A stretch of DNA of 64,000 nucleotides from Myxocyprinus asiaticus (taxonomy: Eukaryota; Chordata; Actinopteri; Cypriniformes; Catostomidae). Shown here one piece after another: positions 33,241 to 46,582 of the stretch. Where the stretch lies: contig NC_059372.1 of NCBI RefSeq assembly GCF_019703515.2, positions 27,579,931 through 27,643,930 on the forward strand. Reading direction: 5' to 3'. A model generated the notes under the pieces. The model did not search any database and was not told the DNA's origin. It saw nothing but the letters and a program-made list of their open reading frames with translations. The position numbers and the translations under genes were made by a program. How positions within the stretch are numbered: position 1 is the first letter of the stretch; each line of letters opens with the position of its first letter.

Positions 33241-35883
33241 GGGGATGATCGCAAAAAAACAACAACAAAAAAAGACTTTTATTTTTAAATGAAGCAGGGC
33301 AAGTGATCTACTGTCATGATCAATGATGTGATCAAGAGCCTCATGCACAGAGAAGTGCTTAGCCATTGTGCTGCCACAAAGTGAATGATGAGCAAGGCCC
33401 TATGAGGCTTTATATACCTTAGCTGTGGGAAAACTTATGTATATTAGTAAACATTAGCCACATTAGCCAAATGAGGACATAGTGCGTGCCAGGGTCAGTT
33501 GTGTTCCCACCGACCCATCTGGGGCTTCATCGTGCCTCCTCGGGGCTTTTTCTGGGCCAACGGCCAATGGCCTTTTGCCAACCGATTACCCTTGGGCCAA
33601 ACAAGGCCAACCGGAGATTGAGGCAGGTACAAAGTCAAAGTTCTGCCGAACTTGTCAGGATATGTATCCAGCGCACAACAGCACAGATTCGGGAAAAAAA
33701 TAAATAAATAAATGCAGGCACAGTACAAATACATTAAAACACACTATGGACAAAGCAGTGCAAAAAGAAATTACTTTCCATGTTTCGGTGAACATTCATA
33801 GATGGTGTACTGGGACATTAGTGGAGAGACCATTCAGGACATCATGGCCACAGGCAGATTATGAATAGCAAGGGCCCCGGGGCCAATTTTCTTTCAGGTT
33901 CCCGCCGGTCCAATTATCTTTTAAAGTTGAGATCTACGCAATCTATTTTCATTGATTTAAGTCTCTTTTAATACCCGTTCTGTTATTTACAGTCAGATTA
34001 ATTCAAACACAGCACGGGTGTGTAAAAAGAACCCACTCAACCGAAACACATTAACTGAAACGCCACTGTTCTTAAAGAGACAAAACTATTTTTACGTTTG
34101 TTATACGTAATTTAAACTCAGTGTAAATACTACAAATTATGCATACAAAATGCATATTTACAGGGGCCATAATAAATTATGAAATATTTTAATTTCATCA
34201 AACACTTTAAATATTGAAGAATTTAACAAATATGGTAGGCTCCTACAGTATCTGTGCAAGGGTTTGGTGAAATTCAGCAAAATCAGACCACTAGATGGCA
34301 CCATTGACCAATCAGAATAGAGTATTCCAGAGAGCCGTGTAATGAGCCGGTCATTCAGCGCATTTAAACGATTGTGCTTATGTCAACAATGGGTGTAAGA
34401 ACTGATCGACAAGGGTAGATTTTTGCCCATTACCCTGATTTAGCGTTGCATGTAAACACCTTTACCGCCGTTTTTACCAGCTTATCCAAGTGTGCGTAAG
34501 CATGACTCTTCATGGTTTGATGTCAGAAGCAGTGAATAACTTGATTATTTGAAGTCAATTTTTAAACACGGTTTTCTTGCATTGTTGGATTTTTACAATG
34601 AGATAATTTTTTGAGATTTATCAGCATATTGGTGTGCATGTCAATGGGCTCATTATCCTAATTTGTATTGATACATTTTAAATAACTCTATTATGAGGGA
34701 TTAGAAAAGAGACAATTAATGAACACATACTGATATAATGCTGATGCGTCAACCACTGATCACACAACATTTCAGAATCAGTTTGTTTTCACAGAAAATG
34801 TATTACCATGCCCATGGCCGGCCATCCTGGCACTGCTAGAGCTGAATGCAGCCACTGCCCATCTGGACGGAAGCCCCCCTACACGCCCAGCAGTCAAACG
34901 CAGCATCTGAACCACAAGAGAAATCAAGAACACCCTTCAAAACCTTTCATGAAGACCACAACACTTGGCAGGCTAAAGTTAAATATAAGCAAAGCAAATT
35001 CACTATTGCACTTATTTTTTTACTACCATTCCTAATCACTTCCATGTCATCTACACTATTAGCCACACAGCAGCCTGCTTTGCAGCCAACATTTGTAGGT
35101 CATCCTCTTAACGTATGTGCCTCCGTATGCTTGCGAGTATTCTAGAGTAATGACTTTCAACCAATTGTTGGTGTTGCCAAAGTCTTACATTTAAGAATTT
35201 TTGCCATTTTACTATGCATTTCTGAGGTTCAACCATAATGCGACAGTCTGGATCACTTTTTCTGAAATTGTAGGATAATTATGTTAAATATAGTTTATAA
35301 AAATTAGATTTTTGTGTCTCCTGGTGAAATTATGTAAGTGAACTTTATAAAGGTAGACTACTACATGCTGCTTTAGTTCCTCCAGTTCTGGGCCAAATCC
35401 AAATCTCAGCTTGATCAGTCTGGTCACATAATCATCTTTTACAGTTAATTACAGCAAGTCTCCACCAACCCTCCTTGCACAGATACTCTAGCTCTGGATA
35501 AACAACAGCCTGTGTTTTTGTTACACACTCCCAAGAAGCTTTGTTGACTTGGCATTGCCACATTAAAATCTTATTCTGTATTTCTCAGATCAGTATTTGT
35601 TTGAATAAATCATCATCAAATATTTTTTATTCATTGAAACAAAATATGAACTTTCTGTATGTGCAGAGGCAGAGAGACAAACATGCTGTAAATAAAATGG
35701 ATGAATCTGGCAATAGTTCAAGACAAGAGTTTGCAAAAACCTATACAAATGTGCAAACAGAGAAATAAACAAATACTTAAAATACTAGCTCTAACATTTT
35801 TGTTTACTGCTCTATCAAAACTTTATGCTTTAAAGAATGCAGTTTCTACTCAAATTTGGACACTTGCACTCTAGCAGCATTGC

Positions 35884-35889
35884 TTTATT
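35884..35889 (-). promoter_or_regulatory. AATAAA after the candidate exon
   Basis: Minus-strand AATAAA in CTGCAATAAAGCAATG, 73 bases after the proposed stop codon. It supports a transcript end here. Confidence 0.4.
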
Positions 35890-35961
35890 GCAGAGATTGT
35901 GAGAAAAATCAAAACAGTCATTATATAAGAGCCATAAACTAATTTGTTGCTCATTATTAGT

Positions 35962-36205
35962 TCAGCAGTTTCTCTTAAGCTGTCGAAAGCTGGCCCGTTT
36001 GTCAAATATTATCAGAAGTTGAAGAATAGTCTGCAGTTCAGCAAACATCGCATCTTTTGAAACAATTTCAAGACCATTTCCACAGTTAAATGCGTTCTGC
36101 AAGTATTCTGTAAGAGCACAGATGCATTTTCCCCTGCCTTTTTGGTCTTTGTGTCTTCTCCCCCTGCTGTTTCTAGATAGTTTGCTCAACGTACTCACAG
36201 TTTTC
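35962..36205 (-). CDS. candidate terminal exon of an unidentified gene
   Basis: On the minus strand a good acceptor (TTATCATCTCGCCTCTCAG) opens a frame that runs 80 codons to TGA at 35962-35964. An AATAAA follows only 73 bases later (35884-35889). The predicted peptide has a basic start (RNSRGRRHKDQKGRGK), then CICALTEYLQNAFNC and the amphipathic stretch AMFAELQTILQLLIIFDKR, ending LKRNC. Two helices and four cysteines are suggestive of a small secreted protein such as a cytokine, but I do not recognise the family and the phase-2 entry is unlike class I cytokines. The open frame continues upstream of the acceptor to 36357, which is presumed intronic. Earlier exons were not found. It could be a chance frame. 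Confidence 0.35.
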
Positions 36206-36357
36206 CTGAGAGGCGAGATGATAAATATGGCAAAATCAAACACAGGAAAAAAAGGAATACTTGAAGAAACAAAATGTGCAATCTTTCTTTGTTTTATGCA
36301 TATGTCACTGCCTGGGATTTTGGCACACACAGGCAGGATGCTTGACCATGGAAACAC

Positions 36358-37342
36358 AGGGGTGGGTGGGTAATGTAAGGGGAGAGATGGTGGGAGGTAT
36401 TGGGTTTAGAAGGGATTTTAAACTGTGAGAGACTGTGTAAGTAAACAATGAGCCGAGCATGTGACCGTACTGTTTACCGGGACATCAGTGCTGAAGTTTA
36501 TCTCTTAACATATCAAATGTGTTCCATGCTTGTTGCTGTTGGTTAGGGTTAGTTTCGGACAGTAGAGGAAATGGAACAGATCTTTAAAAAAAAAAAATAA
36601 AAAAAAAATGGGTAGAGAGAGGCAGGGAGTTTATCTGGATCATGTCCAGTCCTGATCTGGGTTTAGCCCAATGCGACCTGAACTAAAGTCTGCTTCAATA
36701 GTCAGGCAGTGAGCCTGCCTGCTGGTATATATTTCACCGCCAAACCAATGGTCACCAAAACTGAACAGAGGGGAGTAAAACAGGGAGATAGCAGTGATTA
36801 GACTGCCATAGTGTTCAAATAAGGACAAGACTGCTGTGAAATATTCCATCTCCTCAAGCACTTGGAGATGGAAACACTGAGCACACAGTGTCAGATACTA
36901 CAGAGTGACTTATGAGATAACAAGCATTGAATAGAGAACACAGACAATCGTGTTAATAAATTATGCTCTTACATTTAATTTGTTTCCTTGTTTTGCTCTG
37001 CTCTCCTTCTGATCACAGTTTTAAGACATTTAAAGGATCACCAACCGTGTCTTATTATCATTTCACCTTTATAAATGTGTTGGAAAGGTGAGAATCTGAT
37101 CACATCTGCCAACAATAACAACTTTTTTGTTCTCACACGTTTAAAAAAATCATAGCCATTAAGGAATGTTCAGTGTTAAATAGCAATTAAGCTTTTTCAA
37201 CAGCTGCTGTGACATGTTGCTGATTACCAAAAAAACCTAACCTCAGTTTGTAAAAACAAACAAAAATCTATGGAAATCTATGGGGCAAGGCATTCACCAG
37301 AATAAAATGTTAAAATATTTTGAAAGTACAGCCACCAGACTT
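36358..37342. other. no gene seen
   Basis: An A-rich run lies at 36582-36608. The minus-strand 73-codon frame at 36640-36861 has no recognisable domain and no convincing splice sites. Confidence 0.45.
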
Positions 37343-37420
37343 AGGCAAGACAAGGCAAGTTTATTTATATAGCACATTTCATACACAATGACAATTTAAA
37401 GTGCTTTACATATAAATTGA
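37343..37420. repeat. retroposon 3'-tail-like repeat, antisense
   Basis: AAGGCAAGTTTATTTATATA and AAAGTGCTTTACAT are words I recall from a fish LINE/SINE tail, here in reverse orientation. Confidence 0.55.
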
Positions 37421-37900
37421 AAGAAATTACAAAATACATAAAATAAATAAAAACCAATTAAGAACATGAAGAATAAAAAGTAATAAAACAAATGCATTTT
37501 TTTAAATGATTAAAATGAGTAATAATAAAAGGAATATTAAATTGTTAAGACCATCCATAACTGTTGTTAACCTTCCCTGATTAAACAGAGGATAACCAAA
37601 AATGGTTGATACACACTTTAATAGTTGTTATCCTTCCCTTCGACTTAAACATTATAAGCATTTACACAGGACTGCAAACGACTACACAAGACTTTCTAAT
37701 CTTTGTGTAGGAGGAGGCACAGCTCTTGTTCCTTCATTGCGTGGTGTAGCTTCAGTGCATCTCCCCCTCACCTGTGCCTCTGCTAACTGGGTTTATTGCA
37801 AAGGTGATATAAGCCCATCATAAGTAGATGCCAGTGTGCAGTGCTGGTGTGTGTGGCACCCCTTGGTCACCCTGGCAATATTCCTGTGCAAAAACACAGC

Positions 37901-38235
37901 AGGGTTGGGAGGGTTACTTTTAAAATGTATTCCACTACAGAATACATGCTGTAAAATGTAATTTGTAACGTTTTCTATTAGATTACTCATCAATAATGTA
38001 ATCTGAATACTATGGATTACTTCAGCACTGGCAGATTTTTCCACTTGTTTTTGACTATAAACAAGTGAATAGTATACAAAAAATATGCCAGTACAGTAAG
38101 ACAAAATACACTTATTAAAAATACATTCTTTGAAAAAGGCTTATATCTTATGCAGTGTTGTTTCTCAAATACATTTTTTTTAAGGATGTATTCGATATTT
38201 TTACAGCAAAAATACAAAAAATATCAAAGATCCTA
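37901..38235. repeat. fragment of a dispersed non-autonomous DNA element
   Basis: AGGGTTGGGAGGGTTACTTT, TGTATTCCACTACAGAATAC and TTTTTGACTATAAACAAGTG form a well-preserved left part of a repeat I recall from cyprinid genomes. Further pieces of the same family appear at about 41640-41735 (AAGTAATCTGATTAC) and 43020-43180. Confidence 0.55.
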
Positions 38236-38458
38236 ATGCCCTAATATCAAACGTCTTACAAAAAATAAATAAATACATAAATAAATTAACATGTATTTTC
38301 TTTACACAAGATTAACTATTTCTGAACTTACTTCAAAACCGCAAAGAGTGTACACAACATCTCTCTCTATCAAGTTCCCAAAGGTAAAGTTCTTCACTGA
38401 CATGTTAAAGCGCCCTCTGTGTGCTCGAATGAATGCATCAAATCATTAGGACAAATAT

Positions 38459-38485
38459 ATTATTATTATTATTATTATTATTATT
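38459..38485. repeat. ATT microsatellite
   Basis: About nine ATT units. Confidence 0.9.
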
Positions 38486-38689
38486 TATATATAACATAAG
38501 TGTTTCACCTCTATTCAAACGCTCATCAGATCGCACCATTAAAATACAGTATGTGAATGTTTTCCAACGGAACTGACTACATTTTTAAATGTAAAGGTGA
38601 ATTGTGAAAACCTTAAAGAGCCTCCAGGTGGTAGCAGTAAACCTCATATGGTACAAGCTGCAGGTCTTCTATCATTCCTACAGTTGACA

Positions 38690-39610
38690 CAAGGGGCAGC
38701 AGCGGGTTTGAGTGCTCATGACTCCACTGGCTTACACGATGCTTGTATCTCGTTTGTAAGGCTGCATGCTAGGTAGGACGCGTCCTTTGAAGGCTGCAGT
38801 ATACCGAGTGTCCTCCTTTAAACAAGTCTCGTTTAAACGAGATGGAAACGGAACGTAACATGGTTGCTATGACAGCACGTCACTCTTTAACAAGCGCGAG
38901 CGCTTTGAGTGAGAAGGGAACAAAGTCCCTTTAGAAAGGAATGTATGAGGTACATTTTAGGAGAGTTATAATGATGTAAAGAGAAAAGAAAATAGATTTT
39001 ACAGGTGTACTTTTAGTCTAATACTTTATTTTAATTATATATTAATATAATTATACATATTATATAAACTGCACCCATCTACTGAGGTACTTCAACTTGG
39101 GAATTAACATTCCTTGCGTTTGAACATCATATTTACGGGCAAATTGCCGTTATTTATTTATTTATTGACATTTCCATTGAAGCAAAATATTGTGGGTTAT
39201 GAGTGCCCACGAAGGATACACCTCATGCACCCTCCGAATTCCCGTGAAAGAAGGTCGCATTTGAAGTGTCCTGCTCGCTTTTCATATATTCATTATATAC
39301 TAAAATAATTATGTGCTTCACTATCTGATAATAATAACTTATAATGAAAAGCTTCCCTTGACGTCATCATGGCAAAAATACACTGATCGCTCGGGTAGGC
39401 AGGGTGTGGTTCCTGATCGTGATGAACTCTGGGAAACATTTAGCCTGAAAGACCGAAGCGGTATTCGCACTAGTGTGGATTTAGTGTGGGTTAAGTGCAC
39501 TGAGCTTTGGTATGTTTTAGACATGGGACAGTCTTGAACACTTACTTCCTGTAGCGAGCACACGCACTCAAGTGGCCAAGACCGCAAGTGTGGGTATTGG
39601 AACAGGGCCT
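38690..39610. repeat. probable dispersed DNA repeat
   Basis: The right side reads inward as GGCCCTGTTCCAATACCCAC and continues with a GCTCGCTACAGGAAGTAAGT word typical of a cyprinid repeat. The left side is less AT-rich and includes CATGGTTGCTATGACAGCAC. The boundaries are approximate and no coding frame is credible. Confidence 0.4.
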
Positions 39611-41256
39611 CACTATGGTTAGGATCAGGGGGTCAGGAATTGGCTGGTTAGCAGGTCCCTGTTAGCACCTGCTGGTAGATGCTGGAACTCCACCACCCGA
39701 TGGCAAAAAGCATGTTTCCCCATAGACAGCCATTCAAAAGTAGCCGTGTTTTATGACAATTTTAAAAAAAAATTTTTTTTTACAAGAACCATTTAAATAT
39801 AAATTATTTAATTACATTATAGCACATCGTCATCCGGTGACGGGTTGTTTTTGAAGGGCTCTTAAAAGCATGAAATTGATTGATATTTTTCCCTATCTAT
39901 TCCCATTGACGAGTGATCAATCATGTGACATGAGCAAAGATGGCAGCCTCCATTTCGTTAGCTTTCTGGGAACCCTGCGCTAGCTGAGCACAGTCATAGA
40001 GATGAATGGGGATGCTAACAGATAGCTCTCTCCAGGTGTTTTATATCTCAATGATTAGGATTGGGGGTAGAGTTATGGCCTCGCCAGTCTGTTAGGCACA
40101 AATCAGGGCACCTTCTACAATGAAGCACCAGTGACAGACAGCATAGAAACAAGTTGAATCAAACAAATAAGTTGAATTCAGCTGCATTGAAAAGGTTTAT
40201 CTACTTTGTGAATACAAAGGCTTGCTTAGCTGTGAAGACAGAAAAATTACAACATATACATTTCTTTTCACAACCAAAGCTGAATTCACTGGTACGCTCC
40301 AATATGATACCTCTATTAATTGGAAAGTTTTTGTGATTTATGGGTTTAAAATGGGTAATCATAGCCATTTAAAACTAAAAAGCTATTTTTAACATTAAAT
40401 TGGCTGAAACTGCATATGATCTGACTGCTTTTTGTTTTCTAATTAACATCAGTTATAGAACATGAACAATCATTTAACATCTTCAACAGTTTTAAGTTAT
40501 ATCAAACACCATAAAATCCTATTAAACTATAATATGTCACATTAAGCTTGGTCATTATTCATTAGAGTGAAAGAACTCCAGATGATGCTTCTTTCCTCTG
40601 GCAAGCATTGCTCTTTCTGATTGAATGAGCGCTGTCTGTGACTGTTTGTGCTTTTTAGCATTTCTGTGCCTGTTCAAAAGAGGTAGAAATGATTCCTATT
40701 CTTTTCACCTTCAAAGCTTATGATACATATTCATTTCTATGCTAAATAAATAATGAAATCATTCATATATAAAAAAGAAAAAAAAAAAACATAGTATTGA
40801 TATTTTTAAATAATGATCAATCCTCTCAATACAACATCAGTATCAGAAGTATTAAGATTTCAAGATCAGTTCGCCTATCCCTAGCAGAGAGCTCTATGGA
40901 CCATTAAGGAGGTAAATGGCCTGTTGAGGTCCACTGATTCTCTGGTGTTGACCGTGACACCAACAGCTGGCAGAACAAAGCGCAGGTCTGAGCTGGGCAT
41001 CACTGACTCTGCACCCCCAATTCCACACTTCCTCTCCCACAAAGAGCAGCACGTGTCCCTGCATGTGTCCCTCCCTTTTCTGTTAAGTAATTTATGCTTA
41101 ATCCTCCTGTTATTTTTGGGTCATTTTTGACCCGATTAAACAATAAATAACTTATTTTAATCGGTTCTCCACAACAATAAATAAATGTCTACTAAATACC
41201 ACAACCCCCCCATAAAAAAAAAAACAGTCCCCAACTCTCTATTATATCCTCATCAC
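39611..41256. other. no gene seen
   Basis: Contains repeat-like words and a short self-complementary GGGTCATTTTTGACCC at about 41118-41133. No exon was recognised. Confidence 0.45.
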
Positions 41257-41418
41257 TTGATTTACATATCTGGCAGATGCTTTTATACAAAGAAACTTAC
41301 AGTGCATTCAACATATAGTTTAAAAAAAAAATCAATTTGTGTGCTCCCTGGGAATGAAACTCATGATATTCGCTTTGCTAGCACCATGCTCTACAAGTTG
41401 AGATACAGGAACCCCTTG
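41257..41418 (-). repeat. tRNA-derived SINE with LINE-type tail
   Basis: On the minus strand the head CTGTATCTCAACTTGTAGAGC then GAGTTTCATTCCCAGGGAG is a decayed tRNA with A and B boxes. The other end carries GGCAGATGCTTTTATACAAAG, the fish L2-type tail. This is a different SINE family from the one at 5214. Confidence 0.65.
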
Positions 41419-41737
41419 ACATGATCCCTTGATCCCTAACCTTTTCAGTGGAAGTCTATGGGATTTTTCAAATAATTTTCTTCTGCCAGGCAGACATTTA
41501 TATTCTGAAATAATTTTTCTAATATATTATTTATGTAGAATACATTAATTATGGCCATGTAATGAGTCATTGTGAAGGAGAAATGTGAGATGTTGAGTGT
41601 ATGACTTGTGTGAAAAAATGAACAAGAAAGAAATATAGACATTATTTTGAATTTGTTGAATGGAAAAGTGTTTTAGAAAGTAACTTAAAAGTAAAGTAAT
41701 CTGATTACAATTTTAGAGAAATGATTAGTCATTTGCA

Positions 41738-42930
41738 GTGCAGTGCAAGATTTTTTTTGTTGGAACGCCTTTAGCTTTGATTACGGCGCTCATTCGTCGG
41801 GGCATTGTTTCGACAAACTTATGCAAAGTCACAACATTTATATCCATCCAGAGCTGTATTTATTTTTGGCCAAGATCTTGTATTGATGACAGGAGAGTCG
41901 AACAACTCCGTAAAGTCTTCTCCAGCACATCCCAAAGACTTTCAATGGGGTTAATGATCAGGAATCTGTGGTGGCCAATTCATGTGTGAAAATGATTCTT
42001 CATGCTCCCTGAACCACTCTTTCACAATTTGAGCCTGATGAATCTTGGCATTGTCATCCTGGAATATGCCTGTGCCGTCAGGGAAGAAAAAAATCCATTG
42101 ATGGGATAACCTGGTCATTCAGTACATTCAGGTAGTCAGCTGACTTCATTTTATTGCCACAGAAGGTTGCTGAAACTAGACCCAACCAACTGAAGCATAC
42201 CCCAGATCATGACACTGCCTCCAGAGGCTTGTACAATGGGCACTATGCATCGCTTCGTGCACTTCCCTTCTTACCCTGACACACTAATTCTGGACTCATC
42301 AGACATCATGACCTTTTTCCATTGCTCCACAGTCTAATCTTTATGCTCCCTAGCAAATTGAAGTTGTTTTTTCCGATAAGCCTCACTAACAAGTGGCTTT
42401 CTTGTGGCCACACAGCTGTTTAGTCCATTCCTGTAAGTTCTCGTCACATTGTTTGTGTGGAAATGCTCTTACTTTCACTATTAAACATAGCCGTGAGTTC
42501 TACTGTCGATTTATTACGATGTGACTTCACCAAGCATTTTAGTGATCTCCGATCACGATCATTGAAGAGTTTTTTCCGACCACATTTCTTCTATGAAGCT
42601 GATGGTTCACCACTATCCTTCCAGGTTTTAACGATGCGTTGGACAGTTCTTAACCCAATTCCAGTGATTTCAGCAATCTCCTTAGTTGTTTTCTTTGCTT
42701 TATGCAGGCCAATAATTTGCCCCTTCTGAAACAGTTACATCTTTTCCATGACCATGGGATTCATCTTCCGAAATAGTTGTTTAAGAAATGAGAAGCTACA
42801 CACTGCATCAGTTAGGTTTAAAAGAATTGTTGCCAGCTGAAACATATTAATCACTGCAATAATGATCCAATCATAGGCTCTTAAGTATCTGCTTATTTAA
42901 ATCCAACTTATTTTTTTTAGCCAGGCAGTG
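41738..42930 (-). mobile_element. Tc1-like (Tc3-group) element, decayed
   Basis: The right end ATTTTTTTTAGCCAGGCAGTG is followed by TA (42931-42932). The left end CAGTGCAAGATTTTTTTTG is a degraded inverted partner. The minus strand encodes a broken transposase. Landmarks in the + strand include ATTACGGCGCTCATTCGTC and CCCAAAGACTTTCAATGGGG, words I recall from a common fish element. Confidence 0.8.
41760..42765 (-). pseudogene. Tc1/Tc3-like transposase remnant
   Basis: On the minus strand the likely start is the ATG in GAAGATGAATCCCATGG near 42765. The N-terminal HTH region follows, with stops in the first 40 codons. Later segments correspond to the DDE domain: the stretch opposite GACTCATCAGACATCATGAC encodes a catalytic-Asp-type VMSDESRI motif, and [16 protein letters not shown] sequence marks the end of the core. 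Small indels split the frame into many short pieces, and none exceeds 90 codons. It is inactive and older than the Tc1 copies at 20.8 and 48.1 kb. It sits inside fragments of the 37901-type repeat. Confidence 0.7.
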
Positions 42931-43199
42931 TATTTTTAAATAAAATCAAAGGGAGGTGTGCCAGTAAATCCACTAATTTTCTGCAAAACAGAAGAATTAA
43001 AACAAGATTAAACTATTTGCCACTGGTGTAAGAAAAATAAACTGAATGCAAAATATATTCTCTGAAAACAAAGCGTTAATCTAAGCGTTAATCTTAGCCA
43101 AAATTTTGCTTCTCAAGTAAATGTATCTTCTTTTAATGATGTTTAGATATTTTTTTATTGGAAAATTACTGGTGAAATTACTAATATACTGGTGAAGAA

Positions 43200-45869
43200 A
43201 ATTGCTCTTAAATATAAATGCCTGCTACTGTCAGTCCTTATATTTGCTAGACAAAGAAACCTCTCAATGCTAACTCTTTTACTGCTTGTTTGGTTTGCCT
43301 TTTCTCCCATATATTTAAATTGCTTAAAAGACCACAGAACTCCCCCTGCTGAAAGACAGACTTGGCAATGAGATAGTTCTATTACTGACCTGAAATTACA
43401 AGAGATGTTTCATTACTTTCTGTCTGTGTGTGGTTCATTCAGCCTTGTACAGAAATGCCTTCTCATGCCAAAATCTGCAAGAGCACTACTTTAGTGATAA
43501 TATATCATTCACGCCCTTAACAGCAACTCTTGTAAGGCCATTAAATATCAGGGCAAACATAACAAGTTCTGCCCTCAAAAAAAACGGCCATGGGCGGAAG
43601 TCATACGAACACTGCCAGATCCGACCTAGACCTTCTTCTGCCAGTGTCCTGGTTTGCTGTGCCACCTCTCTCTCTGTCTCTCTCTTTCAGTTCTCCTTCC
43701 ATTCACAACCTGCTTTGCATACTGGCACCATAAGACATCCTTTTCCATTCACCCCCAGGGCATACTGGGTAAATGGGTCATTCTCCCAATGCCTTTCGTT
43801 GGAAGTGTGGTTGCTCTTTTTGTTTTTCATTTCATGTGTGGATACAGCTTTGTGTTTGATCTGGACATTCACATCCTCTGCTAACTTGTGTTCACTAAAC
43901 TAATGCTTCCAAGCAGAAGCCATGTATGCTGGATCTCAGATAATGTGCTCAGTGCAGGCCCTGTTGGATAATTGGATGGGACACTTACCTGCATTACGCT
44001 TCAATTAGAGCTTTACTCTAATTGTTTTTCTCTATGCCGACTAGAACTGCTAAACATTTGTCTATAAATTCTGTCATCATTTACTGACACTCATGTTGTT
44101 CCAAACCTCTCCAAACCTAATCTCAAAAAATGAGATGTTTGGCAGATTTAAGCTTGAGTCACCATTCATCAAAAAAGGTGCAATGTAAGTGAATGGGGCC
44201 TAAATATCACCATCTCCTTTTATGTTTAAAATTTTTAAAACAAATGTAAAAATAAACAAATAAACAAAACAAATACATATAATATTCATCTCCCTCACTT
44301 TTATTGTGCATGTCAATGAGTATGCCTCTTTGCCTGATAATACAATTCAGCAGTATAACTGTGACAGCATTATCAGGCTGAGCTACCTTACTTGCAGTTT
44401 TCCATATTATCTGTAGGCAGAAGATGCAATGAGGCAAATAAGGTTAAGCATTTGGCTTAAGGGTATACCATCACTGCTTTGCCCTCCTAAACAAGCACTG
44501 TGACATGAACATGGACAACAAGTTCAGCATAATACCAGAGCTTTTACTCATGCACGTTTGTTCAAATTATTTCCACATCCACCCAGTTATACCTGGTATG
44601 GACATCTGTCTTTGGTGATCAGATCATAATTAGACAGTGCTAAATACAGGTCTAAACAGGGTCCAACAAAATATTTTATTATTTTATAGATGTTTTGCCA
44701 GTGCATAATTTTTTAGAGGTCTCCTAAAAGCTTGAAATGGACATATTTTTCTGTCTGCTGCCTTGATGTCACAGCTCAGTAGTCGTTATTGAAAAAATGC
44801 TTAAGACTTTGCACCTCCTTGTGCTGCCATCATTCTTTGTCCTGATGTAATTTTCCTGTGGCTCCAGAGTAATCAGACACATGCCATTTAAGACTCAAGT
44901 ATGGAAGTATGCAACTCTGAACTCAGCATGACTCCCCATGAGCAAAGATAGGAGCATGGTTGAATACTCGCTAAATTTTGTTATTGCCAGATTTCTTAAC
45001 GTGACTGCTAAACCACCAACCATCAACAATGAGTCATGGTCCAACATGCTCTAGTCTAGACCACATATTTATTACTCCACATCGACAGTGTCAAAATGTA
45101 TTGGAAAATTTAACCGATGGAATTCTATGGAATCATGTTTTAAATTTGTTACTAAACCTGTTGATTTGAGAGTTAAATACATTGTTATTCTCTAAATTTT
45201 GTGAAGGAAGTGTTTGGTCCTCATTTGTTTTTATTTTGTGAGGAAGTTCTGTGGAATAGAATATCTGGAAAGTGTTGCTCAGTGCTTAAGGATTTTTTGG
45301 TTTTTATTTTTGGAAGAGAAGCAGTATAAGGAAATACATTTCCTTTTCATCAGAAGTGTATGAGACAGCTACTGAATACACATGAGTATATGTTTATGAG
45401 AGGTTTAACCTATAGAACAGATTTCACGGTGTCAAAGTGCAAATTTGCATGTCTAACCTGAATCTGTAAAGCAAACACTCGTAATGCATACACACATTTA
45501 CACTGCTCAACAGAAACAACCTATCCAAATATGTTGACAAAAACAAACATGCTTATGTGCGCAACTGAAACAAACACGTGTTAAATGGGCCAAAGGGTAA
45601 AGGTGATGACTGTGGTTTCCAGCTGGACAGAGTGTGGAGGAGTAGGAGTAGAACCGAATAAAGGGCTGTTCACAAAGAAAGTGTTATTGCATTTAAAAAA
45701 GATTGGCGCAGAAGGAGTAAAAGCAAGCTAGTGCAATGAATGGAACAGAATGCAGATGTCTCTAGATGCATTTTTAAAAGTTCTTCTAAGGGGCCGTTCA
45801 GACAGAAAGAGTTCTTGTGCTACTAAAACTAGCAACAAATCCTAGCAACAAATGAAAAAAGAAAAAAAG
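43200..45869. other. no gene seen; partial Angel arm near 44.07 kb
   Basis: AATTCTGTCATCATTTACTG with CATGTTGTTCCAAACC at 44066-44108 and GTAAGTGAATGGGGCC near 44187 are the left arm and loop side of an Angel-type copy. The 157-codon frame at 43430-43903 has no domain and overlaps frames on both strands. Confidence 0.45.
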
Positions 45870-46185
45870 ACCTCCTCGTGGTCACTATAATGTGGTTCTT
45901 GCTCTCGGTGGGGCGCATGGTGAATTGTGCGTGGATCCCGCGGAGAACAGCGTGAGCCTCCATGCACGCTAGGTCTCCGCGGTAATGCGCTCAGCAAGCC
46001 ACGTGATAAGATGCGCGGATTGACTCTCTCAGACACGGAGGCAACTGAGATTCGTTCTCCGCCACCCGGATTGAGGCAAGTCACTACGCCACCACGAGGA
46101 CTTAGAGTGCATTGGGAACTGAGCATGCAAAACTGGGGAGAAAAGAGGAGAAAATCAAAAAAATAAAAATAAATAAATAAATAAA
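45870..46185 (+). repeat. tRNA-derived SINE, 5' truncated
   Basis: Starts inside the body at ACCTCCTCGTGGTCACTATA, so the tRNA head is missing. It runs to an A-rich tail that has become an AAAT microsatellite. Same family as 5214. Confidence 0.85.
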
Positions 46186-46224
46186 TATTTAAGTCCTTTT
46201 TTAATGTAAATTATCTTCTTTGGC

Positions 46225-46582
46225 CAGTAGGTGGTGATATGCACAAAGAGTGTGAATACCCAAAAACAAAACAAAAAGAATTTGAAAGTGAAGGTGAAAG
46301 TGAAAGTGAAGATTTATAGTTAAAAAAGACCTATCATATTGCTTTTGAAGATATGGATTTAATCATTGGAGTCATATGGCTTAATTTTATCCAGCCTTTA
46401 TGTGCTTTTTGGAAGTTCTAGCCACCATTCACTTGCATTGTGTGGACCTACAGAGCTGAGCTATGTTTCTAAAAATCTTCATTTAATTACAGCAAATGAA
46501 AGAAAGTCATACATATCTGGGTTGGTATGAGAGTGCATAAATGATGAAAGAATTCTCGTTTTTGGGTGAACTATTCCTTTAA
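46225..46582. repeat. right half of a large Angel-type element
   Basis: Shares its core with 28619-29414: GTCATATGGCTTAATTTTATC, then CATTCACTTGCATTG and TGGACCTACAGAGCTGAG. It ends TTTTTGGGTGAACTATTCCT with TTTAA. The left arm is absent. Confidence 0.75.

Larger units (their letters stand above)
32200..35961. other. no confirmed gene; tandem duplication and minor repeats
   Basis: Upstream of the known cox4i2 exons. It holds the 352-bp tandem duplication at 32633-33240 and a GC-richer patch at 33480-33640 with self-complementary GGCCAAC/GTTGGCC words. Repeat-like segments lie near 34290-34500. A mitochondrial-targeting first exon for cox4i2 was looked for here and not found. Confidence 0.5.

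Noticed and set aside
43430..43903. 157-codon open frame on the plus strand
   Set aside because: Pyrimidine-rich tract inflates the frame; overlapping frames exist on both strands and no family resemblance is seen.
45842..46166. Opposing open frames of 79-94 codons
   Set aside because: Both arise from the SINE copy; the same frames recur in the other SINE copies.
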